Shown here: in pieces, positions 9,345 to 20,201 of the stretch | Numbering within the stretch: the stretch's first letter is position 1 | How the letters are laid out: each line of letters starts with the position of its first letter | NCBI GenBank assembly: GCA_963966185.1 | Contig: CAWZYM010000331.1 | Span: 1,145,001 to 1,209,000 of the forward strand | DNA length: 64,000 nucleotides | Source: Rhabditoides inermis | Taxonomy: Eukaryota; Nematoda; Chromadorea; Rhabditida; Rhabditidae | Direction: 5' to 3' | Made by a program: the position numbers and the translations under genes | Notes under the pieces: model-generated | What the model was told of the DNA's origin: nothing | What the model saw: only the letters and a program-made list of their open reading frames with translations | The model's database searches: none

Positions 9345-12300
9345 TACTACTGGAAGAGTGCATCGGGCGGTGCGGCAAGTGGATCGGCGGTCGCGGACTC
9401 GGTTGCCGGAGCTGAAGGAGGAGGTGGGGAGGGAGGGTTGACCGCGGACGGTAGCACTTCAAATGTCTAGATGTACAGAGAGCAATATAGTGAGCCTTCT
9501 TTCGTGCAATATTCGTTCCATTCGTAATAAGTTACATTTACTTTCGCATTACTTGTCCCTTAATCCCCTTTCAATACTGGTTGTGTGTGAAACTTGGCTG
9601 AGTCGATCTGACTCAGTCCCATCTTTTCCCAATCACACATGTCACTCAGTCTCTCGCTCTCACAAGGGTGGTGGCGGCGCACTCATTTGCATACCCGCGC
9701 GCATAACGCATAAACTACTCGCGGCCCACACGTGTCCCTCATTCGATGCAGTAGCCGTTCGTGTTTTGATAGACAAGCGCGAGTGTGTTATAGTCGGTGT
9801 GTATAGACCACCTGGAGACGATCGCACCTTTGTTCCTATGTTTTCTAAGTTCATGGATGATTTAAAACCTAAAGGCACTCTTCTCATGGCTGGTGATCTA
9901 AACTTCCCTGGAATACGGTGGGAATCGCAGGCATCAGACTCTTCTCTGTCACAGAGTTTTCTAGACTATTGCAATTCCTCGGGTTTATATCAGTTAGTTC
10001 TAGAACCGACGCGCGGAAATAACGTTTTAGATATAATTCTCACCTCGGACCGAACTCTTTTGAAAAATGTTCGCTTGGGGATAGCAAATTCTGACCATTG
10101 TTCGGTCGAGGCAGAATTTAACACGCGCTGCGATCCGCTGCGAACGTTCAAGAAGACGGTATTCGATTTTCGAACAGGAGATTACGGTGCCATGAATCAA
10201 GATTTAGCCCTAGTTGATTGGTCTGCCGAATTCTCCATTTTGACGAACATAAATGACAAATATCAACGCTTCTGTGATATCATAAAAGATGCAATGCGAT
10301 ACCGTATTCCTACAGTTACAGTGCTCCAAGATCACTCTCCACAGTTTCCAAAATGGCTGTCAAAGCTGAAAAATAGAGTGAGAAGGTTACATGCGCAGCA
10401 GAAATCTTCCGGTACCACGCAGGATATAGAGAACTATAAACGTCTCCTCAAAGAGTATCGCATAGCTGTGAAAGAATGCGTACGTGAGAGAGAAGAGTTT
10501 ATTCTCAAGAGTTCCTCTCCTGCGAGATACTGGCAATATATCAAATCTAAATTAACACCGGTAGACCCCATACCAGATCTAACAGATAGTACGGGCAGTG
10601 TAGTATCGGGAGATTCAGAGAGAGCAACTCTATTCAATGAGTTCTTCTCATCTGTATTTTCGCGTGATAATAACAAACCATTCCATCTACCTGACTATCC
10701 TGGAGCCCGGTCTATCTCTGAGGTTGACTTCAGCCCACATTGTGTGTATGAGTATTTGAAAAGGACTAAACGAAAAATATCACAAGGCCCGGACGAAATT
10801 CCATCAATAGTACTGCAATCGTTGGCAACTGTTATTGCACACCCTCTCTCTTTGATTTTTTCGGATTGTTTTCATGATGGTGTTATACCTGAAATATGGA
10901 GAAAGGGAATCGTGGTACCGGTATTTAAAAGTGGTGATAAAAGCAAATGTACCAACTATAGGCCTATAACTCTTACATGTTGTGTTAGTAGAGTGTTCGA
11001 AAGAATGCTTTGCTATAACATACGTGCACATCTCTGGAAATATGGGATAGTCAATAAACAACAACATGGGTTTCTTGACGGAAGAGGTACGACTAGTCAA
11101 ATGGTTGATTATGTTGGATATTTAGTTTCTCATCTGTCAAAAAAAGTAGCAGTTGATTCGATCTATCTCGATATCAAGAAAGCTTTTGATTCAGTAGTAC
11201 ATAGGCGTTTAATGGAAGTTTGTAGATCTTATAAGATAGATGGCAAAACACTATACTGGTTGCAACTATTTCTCTCGGGAAGAACTCAGTCGGTTAGAGT
11301 GGGTACATGCTTATCTGACTGGATTCCCGTATTGAGTGGTGTTCCCCAAGGAAGTGTTGTAGGACCATTACTTTTCATGATTTACATTAATGAAATCGGC
11401 TCTGTTATAAAGCACTGCTCGTACTATCTCTATGCAGATGACATGAAGTTGTCTATTCCTCAAAACATAATAAACTTCCACGATCTACTTGAATCTGATT
11501 TGCATAGTGTATTCCAATGGCTTGACGAGCGGCAACTGTCATTGTCGACTGCTAAGTGCAATGTGATACACTTTGGCAAAGGTGCAATAAAATCTATCTA
11601 TAAATGCGATGGTCATACTATACTTTGTGTCGAATCGATTAAGGATCTTGGTATTACACTCACACAAGACCTTAATCCTGGCGAGCATATAAAACGAACA
11701 ATACAGAAAGCATCGTCTAGAATTGGTGTTTTAAGAATGGCTTTCCACCACAACGAGTCTCTGTTTATGAATTTTTACAAGTATAAGGTTCGTCCTGTTC
11801 TCGAATACGGTAGTGAGGTTCTCTTAGCCCTCAATGTTACCCAGAGTAATAAACTTGAAGCGGTGCAAAGATCGTTCACGAAACTACTTGCTCCTAAACT
11901 ATCATATGCGGAACGGCTACATAAGTTTTCCCTTGAGACACTGTGGACTCGTAGAGTGTTGTCAGATTTGAGAATTGTCCACAGCTTTATTTATGGTCAT
12001 ATAAAAGCAGAAAATCCATTTCTTCTGGTTTTGCCGAATGCTAGATCTGCTTCGCTGCGTTCAAATGGTTTAAAAATCACATGTGCGTCGCGAACCACCC
12101 TTGGTCAGAGTTTCATTTGTTTCATTACATATCGAGTTACAAAATACTGGAACAACCTTGATTCTTCCACAGTATGCCAATTCAAAAAAATTGACTTCAG
12201 AAACAAACTTATGTCATTTTTCACACACAACCGCTCACGTTTCACTGTAGATGACCCCACTCGTATGTAATTCTATTGCTCTCTGGCGACGAAGTGTCCT

Positions 12301-12509
12301 GACGTAGTTGGCTTTTTCTCTCTACTAACTTCAGAAGTTCTTGCATTCGTTTCTAAGATTGACAGACCTTTTCTATACACGTTTTGGGTGTCAAAAGGTT
12401 CTGTCGCAGTCATCACTCTGCCAAACCACCCTTTGTTCTTAACCGGTACTAGGATGTTTGTGCTGTTTGATGATTGTTACCATATGGATAAACTATTATT
12501 ATTATTATA
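9345..12509 (+). mobile_element. CR1-like non-LTR retrotransposon
   Basis: The element spans a short tail of an upstream frame ending at 9470, the 935-aa ORF, and a ~240-base 3' UTR that ends in a small (ATT)n tail at about 12495-12509. The last part of this element (from 11996) is also the left edge of the triplicated unit, so 3' fragments of it recur at 21894-22407 and 31493-32006. No clear target-site duplication was found. Confidence 0.75.
9463..12270 (+). CDS. LINE ORF2: APE endonuclease + reverse transcriptase (CR1-like)
   Basis: A single uninterrupted 935-aa frame. The N-terminal ~230 residues form an apurinic-type endonuclease: SCNIRSIRNKL (Asn), VVCETWL (Glu), AGDLNFPGIRW (Asp/Asn) and NSDHCSVEAEF (terminal SDH). 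The reverse transcriptase follows (~residues 430-700) with VPVFKSGDKS, YRPITLT, YLDIKKAFDSV, GVPQGSVVGPLLF and the catalytic YLYADDMKLS. The C-terminus has no RNase H that I can see. The ATG overlaps the stop of an upstream frame within aATGTCTAGa, an overlap typical of LINE ORF1/ORF2. All expected catalytic residues are present, so the protein could be active, although a full ORF1 is not visible upstream. Confidence 0.85.
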   Translation: MSRCTESNIVSLLSCNIRSIRNKLHLLSHYLSLNPLSILVVCETWLSRSDSVPSFPNHTCHSVSRSHKGGGGALICIPARITHKLLAAHTCPSFDAVAVRVLIDKRECVIVGVYRPPGDDRTFVPMFSKFMDDLKPKGTLLMAGDLNFPGIRWESQASDSSLSQSFLDYCNSSGLYQLVLEPTRGNNVLDIILTSDRTLLKNVRLGIANSDHCSVEAEFNTRCDPLRTFKKTVFDFRTGDYGAMNQDLALVDWSAEFSILTNINDKYQRFCDIIKDAMRYRIPTVTVLQDHSPQFPKWLSKLKNRVRRLHAQQKSSGTTQDIENYKRLLKEYRIAVKECVREREEFILKSSSPARYWQYIKSKLTPVDPIPDLTDSTGSVVSGDSERATLFNEFFSSVFSRDNNKPFHLPDYPGARSISEVDFSPHCVYEYLKRTKRKISQGPDEIPSIVLQSLATVIAHPLSLIFSDCFHDGVIPEIWRKGIVVPVFKSGDKSKCTNYRPITLTCCVSRVFERMLCYNIRAHLWKYGIVNKQQHGFLDGRGTTSQMVDYVGYLVSHLSKKVAVDSIYLDIKKAFDSVVHRRLMEVCRSYKIDGKTLYWLQLFLSGRTQSVRVGTCLSDWIPVLSGVPQGSVVGPLLFMIYINEIGSVIKHCSYYLYADDMKLSIPQNIINFHDLLESDLHSVFQWLDERQLSLSTAKCNVIHFGKGAIKSIYKCDGHTILCVESIKDLGITLTQDLNPGEHIKRTIQKASSRIGVLRMAFHHNESLFMNFYKYKVRPVLEYGSEVLLALNVTQSNKLEAVQRSFTKLLAPKLSYAERLHKFSLETLWTRRVLSDLRIVHSFIYGHIKAENPFLLVLPNARSASLRSNGLKITCASRTTLGQSFICFITYRVTKYWNNLDSSTVCQFKKIDFRNKLMSFFTHNRSRFTVDDPTRM

Positions 12510-12737
12510 GCTAAGACTTCTTATCGTTAGCAAGTCTTTTTATGCGTGCTGGTATCACTCATCATTCCGATTGTCGGTGATTTCGTGAATATCTACGTTT
12601 CACGTTTCCGATAACACAACCGTATGCATTGTCACTACTCGAACGTCGAACCATACTCAATTACGGTGTTCTTACATATCTTAGTATACGGTAGATGGAA
12701 ATATTGTTTTTCTTTCTTCTCCCTCGCCTTGCGGGCT

Positions 12738-12786
12738 CTTGCGAGTACCTACACAGGGGAAATCTCTCTCTCTCTCTCCCCTCTCC
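12738..12786 (-). pseudogene. Degenerate copy of the BTB gene's last exon start and its intron border
   Basis: On the minus strand the acceptor and first codons (ctgtgtag, then gtactcgcaagagc) match the start of the true terminal exon at 16970. The copy then diverges into a short unrelated tail. The same relic recurs at 22637-22685 and 32236-32284. It belongs to an older tail duplication that was later split by the RTE insertion. Confidence 0.7.
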
Positions 12787-12805
12787 ATCTCTCTCCCCTT
12801 TCTCT

Positions 12806-15800
12806 ATCAAATCAAAATCAAAATCAAAATCAAAAACTTTATCCAGAATCTCAATACACAAAACATAATTGTCTCGCTATGGAGCTGGTCCCGTGAGCAT
12901 TATCGATTTCCATTCACCGTCGTTGTCACTCCTCGCTAATGTCGCCCAGTTCTCGCCACATCGTCCGTTCCGTTCCATCATCTCCTTCAGATCGTCGCTC
13001 CATTTCACATACGGTGCTCCTATTCTCCTCGTCTTATCGTACGGTCTCCATTCTGTTACTCGTCTCGACCATTGGTTTTTGAATGTCGCTACCTTCTTTG
13101 CCCAATTAGTTTTTCTTTTCCATGCATTATCCATAATATCGCGTAGTCCTGTCAGCTCTCGCAATCGTTCATTTCTCATTCTATCTCGTAGGGTGACATT
13201 AACCATCGATCTTTCCATTCGACGTTGCATTCTCCTTAGTTTCTCCTTTTGTTCTTCCGCAATTGCCCAGGTTTCGCAACAGTAGAGGGCTCCCGGTAAT
13301 ACACAAGTGCAGATCACGGCTCGCTTCCTCTTCATGAGCACAGTCCTGCTTGTGAGAAAGCGTCGATGTCTATTGAACGCTCCCCACGCACTTCCCATTC
13401 GTCTTTCTAGTTCAATCGTGTCTTTGTCCTTCAATATTGTGACTCCCAAATATTTGAAACTTCGCACTGTCTCGAGGGGTGCACCACGTAGAGTCAAGTT
13501 CTGCTTTGGTCCAATAGTGAGAATCTTCGTCTTCTTTTGACTTATTCGCAATCCATACTTTTCGCTTTCCACACTCAGTTCGTCTAGCATTTTCTGAGCG
13601 GTCTCTTTGCTTCTTGCACATAAAACAACATCATCGGCGTATCGTAGGTGACTCAAATATTCTCCATCAATTTTCACTCCTTTCTCCATCCAACTCATTT
13701 TTCTCAGTATTTGCTCCAACACGGCATTGAAAAGGACAGGGCTGAGGACGCATCCTTGCCTCACTCCTCGTTGAACATTCACCTTGGTTTGCTCCTTATT
13801 CACTTTGATCTCATTCTCAGCATTCGAATAAACCTTCTCCAGCATTGATATTATGTAGCCAGGCACTCCTTGTTCATATATGGTATTCCAGAGACCGTTC
13901 CATATAACACTATCATAGGCTTTTTCGTAGTCGAGGAAGACAAGGACTAGGTTGCATTTGTAGGTGTAGCTTTTCCAGATCAGTTCTTTGATTGTGTGAA
14001 CATGTTCTGTTGTCGAGAAGTTCTTTCTGAAGCCAGCTTGTTCTTTTGCCTGTTCATCGTCTAATAGGGGCTCCATTCTTCCCAATAGTATTCGTGTCAG
14101 CAACTTGTAAAGTGTCGGTAGTACGGCAATGGGTCGGAAATTGCCGAGGTCAGTAAGATCTCCGCCGGGATCAGTGTAGTTATAGAATCTGCAAAGAGAG
14201 GGGGCGGACATCCATCGTTCATTATGTTGTTGAACAGCCGCACTATTGGGTCGATGAGTACGTCGCTGGCTGTTTGTAACATAAAAGTCGATATTCGATC
14301 GATGCCCGGTGCGGTTCTTCTTCGCATTCTCTTCAAATGGTGTTCGACTTCCGAGCGTAGAATGGTTGGGGGCGGTTCGGGTGGTGGTCTCGAGTGGAGG
14401 GCGACCACCGCCGGACACGTGTACAGAGTATTGTAGTATTCTGCTATTCTCTCCTCCAGTTCTTTCTGAGATCGAGTAAGGTTCCCATCGTTCTTTTTGA
14501 TTTTCCACATTATCGGTGTCGTTGTTGGTTCGAAGATTTGCTTAGATGACAATGTTCTTTTGTATAAGAGGAATTGCTTTTTCTCTACATCTGATTGCAA
14601 AGATATCCGCAGAGCCTTGTTGATGATACATAAGGCAATTCGGGAGGAGGCATCAACGCGGGAAAGTAACGTTCTCCGTTCATTGAACAGTTCTGTCGTC
14701 CTTGTTGAGCGCCAATCATCCTTGGGTATAAGACTAGTTGCAGCCTTGTAAGCTGCTTCCAGCGTGTTCTGCAGATTGGCGTATTGATCTTGTGTACTGC
14801 CTGTCACACGTGCATCCAGCGTCGATTCTACTCCTGCTCTGTATAGAGCCCAGTCAGTTTTTTTGTTCAGTTTCGTTTTTCTGTTAGTGTTGCGAAATAT
14901 GTTCAGCCGGATAGTCATTCGTATTGCTCGATAATCAGAGGTGGCAGCAAAGTTGTTAATAACACAAACGTTCTGGATGTAGCGGATAGAGCGTGTTAGA
15001 AAGAGATCGTATTCGAAGAATCCGCCCGAAGGACACCTCCACGTCCATTTTCTTCCCTTTCTGTGTTTGAAGTGGCTGTTAGCGAGCTTCCAGCCATTCA
15101 TGTTGCAATAGTCATACAGAAGTTGTCCACGTGGGTTCATAGTTCCGTATCCGAAGTTCCCAAGGACGTAATCGTTAGAGGTTTGTCTTCTTCCAAGCTG
15201 AGCATTAAAATCTCCTGTCCAAAAAGTACATGTTTTCATGTTCTTTTTATGCGGCTGCAGTCGTCGTGTCTCGCTAGTGCGAGAAGAGATTGCTCGCACT
15301 TTGTCGAGTACTTTGTGGTAGTCATAGTCGGGCATTTGATCAGTAGGCATGTAAGTGAGAATGATGCGTAGCACGTTCCCACCCTTGCAAAGTTCGATGA
15401 CAGCGAGTCTTTCCGAATAACAGCGGGAGTAGGTGATGTAAGGTATAAGCTCCTCGCGAACCAGAACCAGAAATGCGACACCTTGCCTTCGGGTATTAAC
15501 AGCCCCAGATGATATTAATAGGTGACCAATGTTGTGGAATGCGGATTGGGTCGCTCCATCCATCCAAGTCTCCGTAATACAGAGGACATCATATGTGATA
15601 GAGGCTAATGCGGCTTCTAATGTTCTTTTTCTTAGATCGTTCCGGAGTGAATTAGCATTGAAGTTGACAAAAGATATGGTGTTTGATATCGATAAATCAC
15701 GCTCACGGTTCGGCATGACGGTCCTCTCCTTGCCGCGGTTCTGAGGACCGGATTCCAGCGGCCACACAGCCGCGCGCGACGAATGATCACATGGGAATGG

Positions 15801-15829
15801 ACTCCTGCTCTGACTCCTACTCTTTCTCT
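12806..15829 (-). mobile_element. RTE-type LINE, unit 1 copy (frameshifted)
   Basis: The element is 3,024 bp, 4 bp shorter than its two sisters (3,028 bp each). Flanks carry identical 19-base sequences, atctctctcccctttctct, at 12787-12805 and 15830-15848, which fit a target-site duplication, though the target is a CT-rich tract. The 3' end has four to five repeats of an aaaatc-type unit (plus strand), as is usual for RTE tails. The 5' UTR (~60 bases) and 3' UTR (~70 bases) are very short. Confidence 0.85.
12877..15767 (-). pseudogene. RTE ORF, unit 1, broken by a 4-bp deletion
   Basis: This copy encodes the same endonuclease-RT as the units to the right, but four bases are missing near 14165, between the endonuclease/linker and the RT palm (at the LIPKSGDLTDLGNFRP region). 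This leaves two overlapping frames (14097-15767 and 12877-14508). The endonuclease keeps the usual WTGDFNAQLG, which the other two copies have changed. The final endonuclease motif reads TSDYRA instead of the family's SDH. RT motifs FLDYEKAYDSV, GVRQGCVLSP and RYADDVVLCA are present in the 3' frame. Confidence 0.85.
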
Positions 15830-15839
15830 ATCTCTCTCC

Positions 15840-15848
<9 letters not shown>

Positions 15849-15878
<30 letters not shown>

Positions 15879-16400
15879 CTCTCTCTCTTTCTCTCTCTCT
15901 TTACTTCGTCTTCTCGCATACGCTTAGTCGATCGCTCTGCAAAAAGAGCGGGGTCAGAAGGGGCGGGAGTGAGATCATCTAGAATGGACGTGGCCTGGGC
16001 GCCTTCAGGACATGCTCTTTTAAATATGAAGTTACACGGATAATTGGCTAATCATAAAATTCGTATCATCAAGTTAGTCTTCACATCGCAACAACGTAGA
16101 AAATACTGGATCAGACTAGCTCTGCCCCCTCTAGCCCCGCCCCCTCTCATGTGGCGAGTGCGGGGCGCCGGATAGTTTGAGTGACCACTGCCACGGCTGG
16201 CTCGGCCAGGCGCACGAACGAGCTACCAGCTGAAAGGATGACCACGCCTATATTGGTCACGCCCACTGAGATATTCCTTGGCATATTGGAGAATAGTGGT
16301 ATATTACACAGTAGCGGGAATCAATTCCTCTTGCTATACCCGCGCGTACGTTTCAATTTCATAACACATTGCGTATAAATGATGAACAAACAATGCCATC
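15849..16400 (-). pseudogene. Degenerate duplicate of BTB gene exons 11-13 region
   Basis: Bases ~16131-16390 are a clear copy of ~17645-17900, including exon 11: the minus strand still reads SCAWPSQPWQWSLKLSGAP where the true exon has SQQWQWSLKL. Bases ~15903-16025 are a worn copy of exons 12-13: EHVLKA is still readable but most of the rest is deleted. The RTE sits between this and the exon 14 relic at 12738. The structure recurs at ~25752-26300 and ~35351-35890. Confidence 0.75.
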
Positions 16401-17157
16401 AGTGTAGCAGACGAAGTTTAATTAATCCTTAACATTTTTACACACCCCTTCACTTCACTTGTCACTTCAATTGCCAGATAACAGATACAAACTTGTCAGT
16501 TGTCGATGGTAACTTTTAACAAAGCAGAAGAAGCAGCTTAGCTTGAATATTGAGAATCAAATCTGACTATCACTTTCATAACCATAACTGAACAAATGAA
16601 AACACTCGAATGAACTTGTATTTATGTACACATCTCTCGGGTTACATGAGATCTAACATTGCGCGGGTACAGAGACAGTGACTAAAGTGAGTGGAACAAA
16701 GGTACAAAGGGGCAGGGATACATTGCATATGTACAAGCAAAAATGTGAGAGGGCCGGGTTAGAATTCATCTTCCAACAAAGTAGAGTTTTCCCGGGGAAA
16801 CAAGCGGAGCAATGGGCAGAGTTTTCAATTTCAATGAATCAATCGATAATCAATCGATGGGGCGGAGGGTGATTTGCATGTGGAGGGCTCCGTTGACGAG
16901 ATATGGCGACTCCTCCGTCAGAAGCTCCGTCACATCGAGCTTCTTGTCCGTTTCCAGCTCTTGCGAGTACCTACAGGGGATCTCTCGTTCTCTCTCTCCC
17001 CCCTTCCCCCCTCTCTCCCTCTCTCTCTTTCTCTCTCTTTCTCTCTTTCTCTCCATCTCTCCCCCCTCTCTCTCCCTGTCTCTCTCTCTTTCTCTCTCTC
17101 CCCCCTCTCTCTCCCTCCCCTCTCTCTCCCTCTCTCTCCTCCTCTCTCACTCCCCTC

Positions 17158-17209
<52 letters not shown>

Positions 17210-17466
17210 ACCTCGTCTTTGTGAAGTGCGTCTTTCCGCACACACTCCTCAGCACCTTCTTCTCGTCAACGATACAGAGGAGGTACTCGATCGACCTGAA
17301 AAGGGGGCGTGGTCAGGGAGGGTGGGGCTAGATTGGTGTCGTGACTAAAGTGCGCGTGGCCTACCTGGGCGTGTCGATGTCCTCACTGATGAGGTGCGCC
17401 TTCAGAACGTGCTCTCTGAATTTACAATAACGTTTTAATGTGAAGGTACTTTCCTATAGGATTGGT

Positions 17467-17509
17467 GATATGTTTCAATGATGTCTTAACGACACCATTG
17501 AAACATATC
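17467..17509. repeat. 43-bp near-perfect hairpin inside a dispersed repeat
   Basis: gatatgtttcaatg and its complement cattgaaacatatc flank an inner part that is also almost self-complementary. The same hairpin is at 27357-27399 and 36961-37003 in the other units, and a degraded relative lies at ~4045-4090 in the vWA-like gene. This shows that it is a dispersed element rather than part of the BTB gene. Confidence 0.8.
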
Positions 17510-18734
17510 GAAACTGTATTTCACATTGAAACCAACACTGACAAGAAGATCACAAGATCAGTACTAGAAACTACATCATGGGCATAATGGGCTACATAAT
17601 GGGCTATTCTGTATATGTCCCGCTCCTCTAGCTCCGCCCCTCTAGCCCCGCCCCCTCTCTCACCTGTCATGTGGAGAATGTGGGGCGCCGGATAGTTTGA
17701 GTGACCACTGCCACTGCTGGCTCGGCCAGGCGCACGAGCGAGTCACCAGCTGTAAAGATAACCACGCCTATATTGGCCACGCCCACTGATACAATCATTG
17801 CTTTATTGGAGAACAGTGGCATACAGCAGTAGCAGGAATCAGTTTCTTTTGCTATATCCGCAAATACGTTTCAATTTCATAATACAATACGTCAAAACAA
17901 AAACAAACAATTTCATCAATGTATATGCAGATCGAATAAAAAAAAGATTATTGATCGTTTTCCTTCAAAATTCATCACGTCGGCTTCTTTCATTTATGTT
18001 TAAAGAATACCATCTAGTACCTTTTCTCCCCGCCCACAATACGCTCACCATCGCCTCTCCCACTCTCGCCCCGCCCACCCTCGCCCCGCCCACCTTGAAC
18101 GCATGGTCGACTCCTCGCTCGTACAGTCGCTCGTTGCTGATCGTGATCCGCTTGTCCCAGCGAGTGTCGCTGTACCGACGAAGCAGGAACTGCTGACCGA
18201 GAAGATCCCTACAAGCCACGCCCACTCCAGCCACGCCCACACCATAGACTTTGGTACAGTGCTGTCTCTGTCTACATACCTGCCCCCCACTCTAACAATA
18301 CTATGGTTTGTGATACAGTACACTACAGTAACCGACTTGTTTCCGGCGCGGCTGGCGAGCGGTAGGGCGAGGTACTTGTAGGCGGCTAGGAGATGGGGGT
18401 GGAACATCTTCGGGTGGGCGTCGGCCAGGGGAGAGTGCTCCACCTGGGACAGCTCGTCCGCCGTCATGTGGGGGAATCTGGAATGGAAGGTAGGGAGATA
18501 GATAGGTAGAGAGAGAGAAGGGGGGGGAGGGAGGGGAGTCCGCTCACCTGATGAGAGGTACAATCTGTGCGAGGAGGGGCGCGGCGGTGGCGGTCTTTCT
18601 CTCGGGGTGGCTGCCGGCCGACAGCCAGCGCTGCACCGACTCCCACACCGTGAACTCGTCTGAAAAAAACACTATAAAAAAGTGAAAAATGTGATAAAAA
18701 TGTAATGGTGAACGATCTATTGCGGCTCCTATTG

Positions 18735-18825
18735 TAGTAAAGGAACCGCAAGCCGAACCCTGCTTTTAGCGGAAAGGCCGGGCATTTCGGAGGTTCGGAG
18801 ACAGTCGATGCACACCTATCTGCGA
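18735..18825 (-). pseudogene. Fossil copy of BTB exon 5 in intron 7
   Basis: The minus strand starts with gtgtgcatcgact after an acceptor and includes aatgctgcccgg-like sequence, matching the true exon 5 (VCIDFAVSQMLPGLPLKE at 19700-19798), but it has indels and an in-frame stop. Related segments are at ~28625-28710 and ~38215-38315. The unit 3 version is closest to the source and still reads KMLPGL. Confidence 0.65.
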
Positions 18826-18984
18826 CACGAATCGTTTGTGTTGTCTCGTCACGTCAACTCGTGAGAATTTGGTTTTCAGTTCTTTTTAAAATTAATTCGG
18901 CGTTTGTCTCCGTTCAAAAACCGTCAAAACCAACTAATTGAATCGTGAACTCGTCTGCGACACACAACCAAGTCACTTGTGTCA

Positions 18985-19090
18985 CTTCATCATTTATCCA
19001 GGAATCGCTATATCCTGACTATACTCTATACAAGAAGTGCATACGGTACACCGCAAGGGCTAAGCGCTGGGAGAAACACACAGTTTAGCA
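18985..19090. repeat. RTE-like 3' tail relic
   Basis: catttatccaggaatcgcta, a gactatac segment and gggctaagcgctgggagaaa are shared with 28880-28980, 38490-38600 and, outside the triplication, 62590-62690. The start resembles the RTE 3' end (ttatccagaatc) and the outside copy is preceded by an (aatc)n tail. I read it as the end of a related RTE family. Confidence 0.55.
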
Positions 19091-19479
19091 ACGGGGATGG
19101 TAGGGTCGAAGGTCGAAAGTCGATATTAGATCGATAACCCCTTTCTACTCTTTCGAATATACTGTGAAACGTTTTATATCCTTTTTTGTAGATACATAGA
19201 CAATTGTAAGATGTATTCTAAAGGAATAATAAAACGTACTTTTTCATTTTCAGGGAAAACAACTCACTCTCGACCTCCAGCTCGCTGCTCCTCAACAGCT
19301 GCACGAGCTGATCCCTGCAAAGGGGCGGGATCAGAAGGGGCGTGGTCAAGGAGGCGTGGCTTACCGATCCATGTTCTCCCACTGCTCCTTCCACTCCTCA
19401 CTGATCAGCTGGGAGAATTCGCCGGACAGACGCGCGATGCACGCGCGGGTGAGGATCTGCAATGGATTGTTGAAGCTCT

Positions 19480-19700
19480 GCCCCCCTTAGCCCCGCCCCT
19501 CTAGCCCCGCCCCTCTTGCCTCGCCTCCTCTAAAACCCGCCCCCTCTTGCCTCGCCTCCTCTAAAATCCGCCCTTCACTATCCCCGCCCCCACTAGCCCC
19601 GTCCACTCTACTTAGCATCGTCCCCTCTAGCCCCGTCCCCTCTAGCCCCACCCCTTTTAGCCCCACCCCTTTTAGCCCCGCCCTCTCTAGCTCCGCCCAC
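19480..19700. repeat. GC-box-like minisatellite (CTAGCCCCGCCCC)
   Basis: A dozen or so imperfect copies of a ~14-base unit (ctagccccgcccct, with variants) fill the intron between BTB exons 5 and 6. Homologous arrays lie at ~29260-29495 and ~39015-39250. Single copies of the motif are scattered in other introns of the window (for example 16130, 17630, 47680). Confidence 0.8.
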
Positions 19701-19819
19701 CTCGTGGTATGCCTTGGTGGAGTAGCTGAACCATACGCCGAACACTTCCTTCAGCGGAAGACCGGGCAGCATTTGAGAAACCGCGAAGTCGATGCACACC
19801 TAGGCGAGTTCGAGTTAGT

Positions 19820-20201
<382 letters not shown>

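Noticed and set aside
9099..9470. 123-codon plus-strand frame before the LINE ORF
   Set aside because: Most of it is the antisense of the coiled-coil frame; only its last ~40 codons may be a real ORF1 tail.
12624..13285. Small plus-strand frames at the 3' end of each RTE copy
   Set aside because: Antisense shadows of the RTE ORF and simple-repeat flank.
18045..18563. 172-codon minus-strand frame repeated in each unit
   Set aside because: It is BTB exon 9 read through its flanking introns; splice sites at both ends define the true exon.
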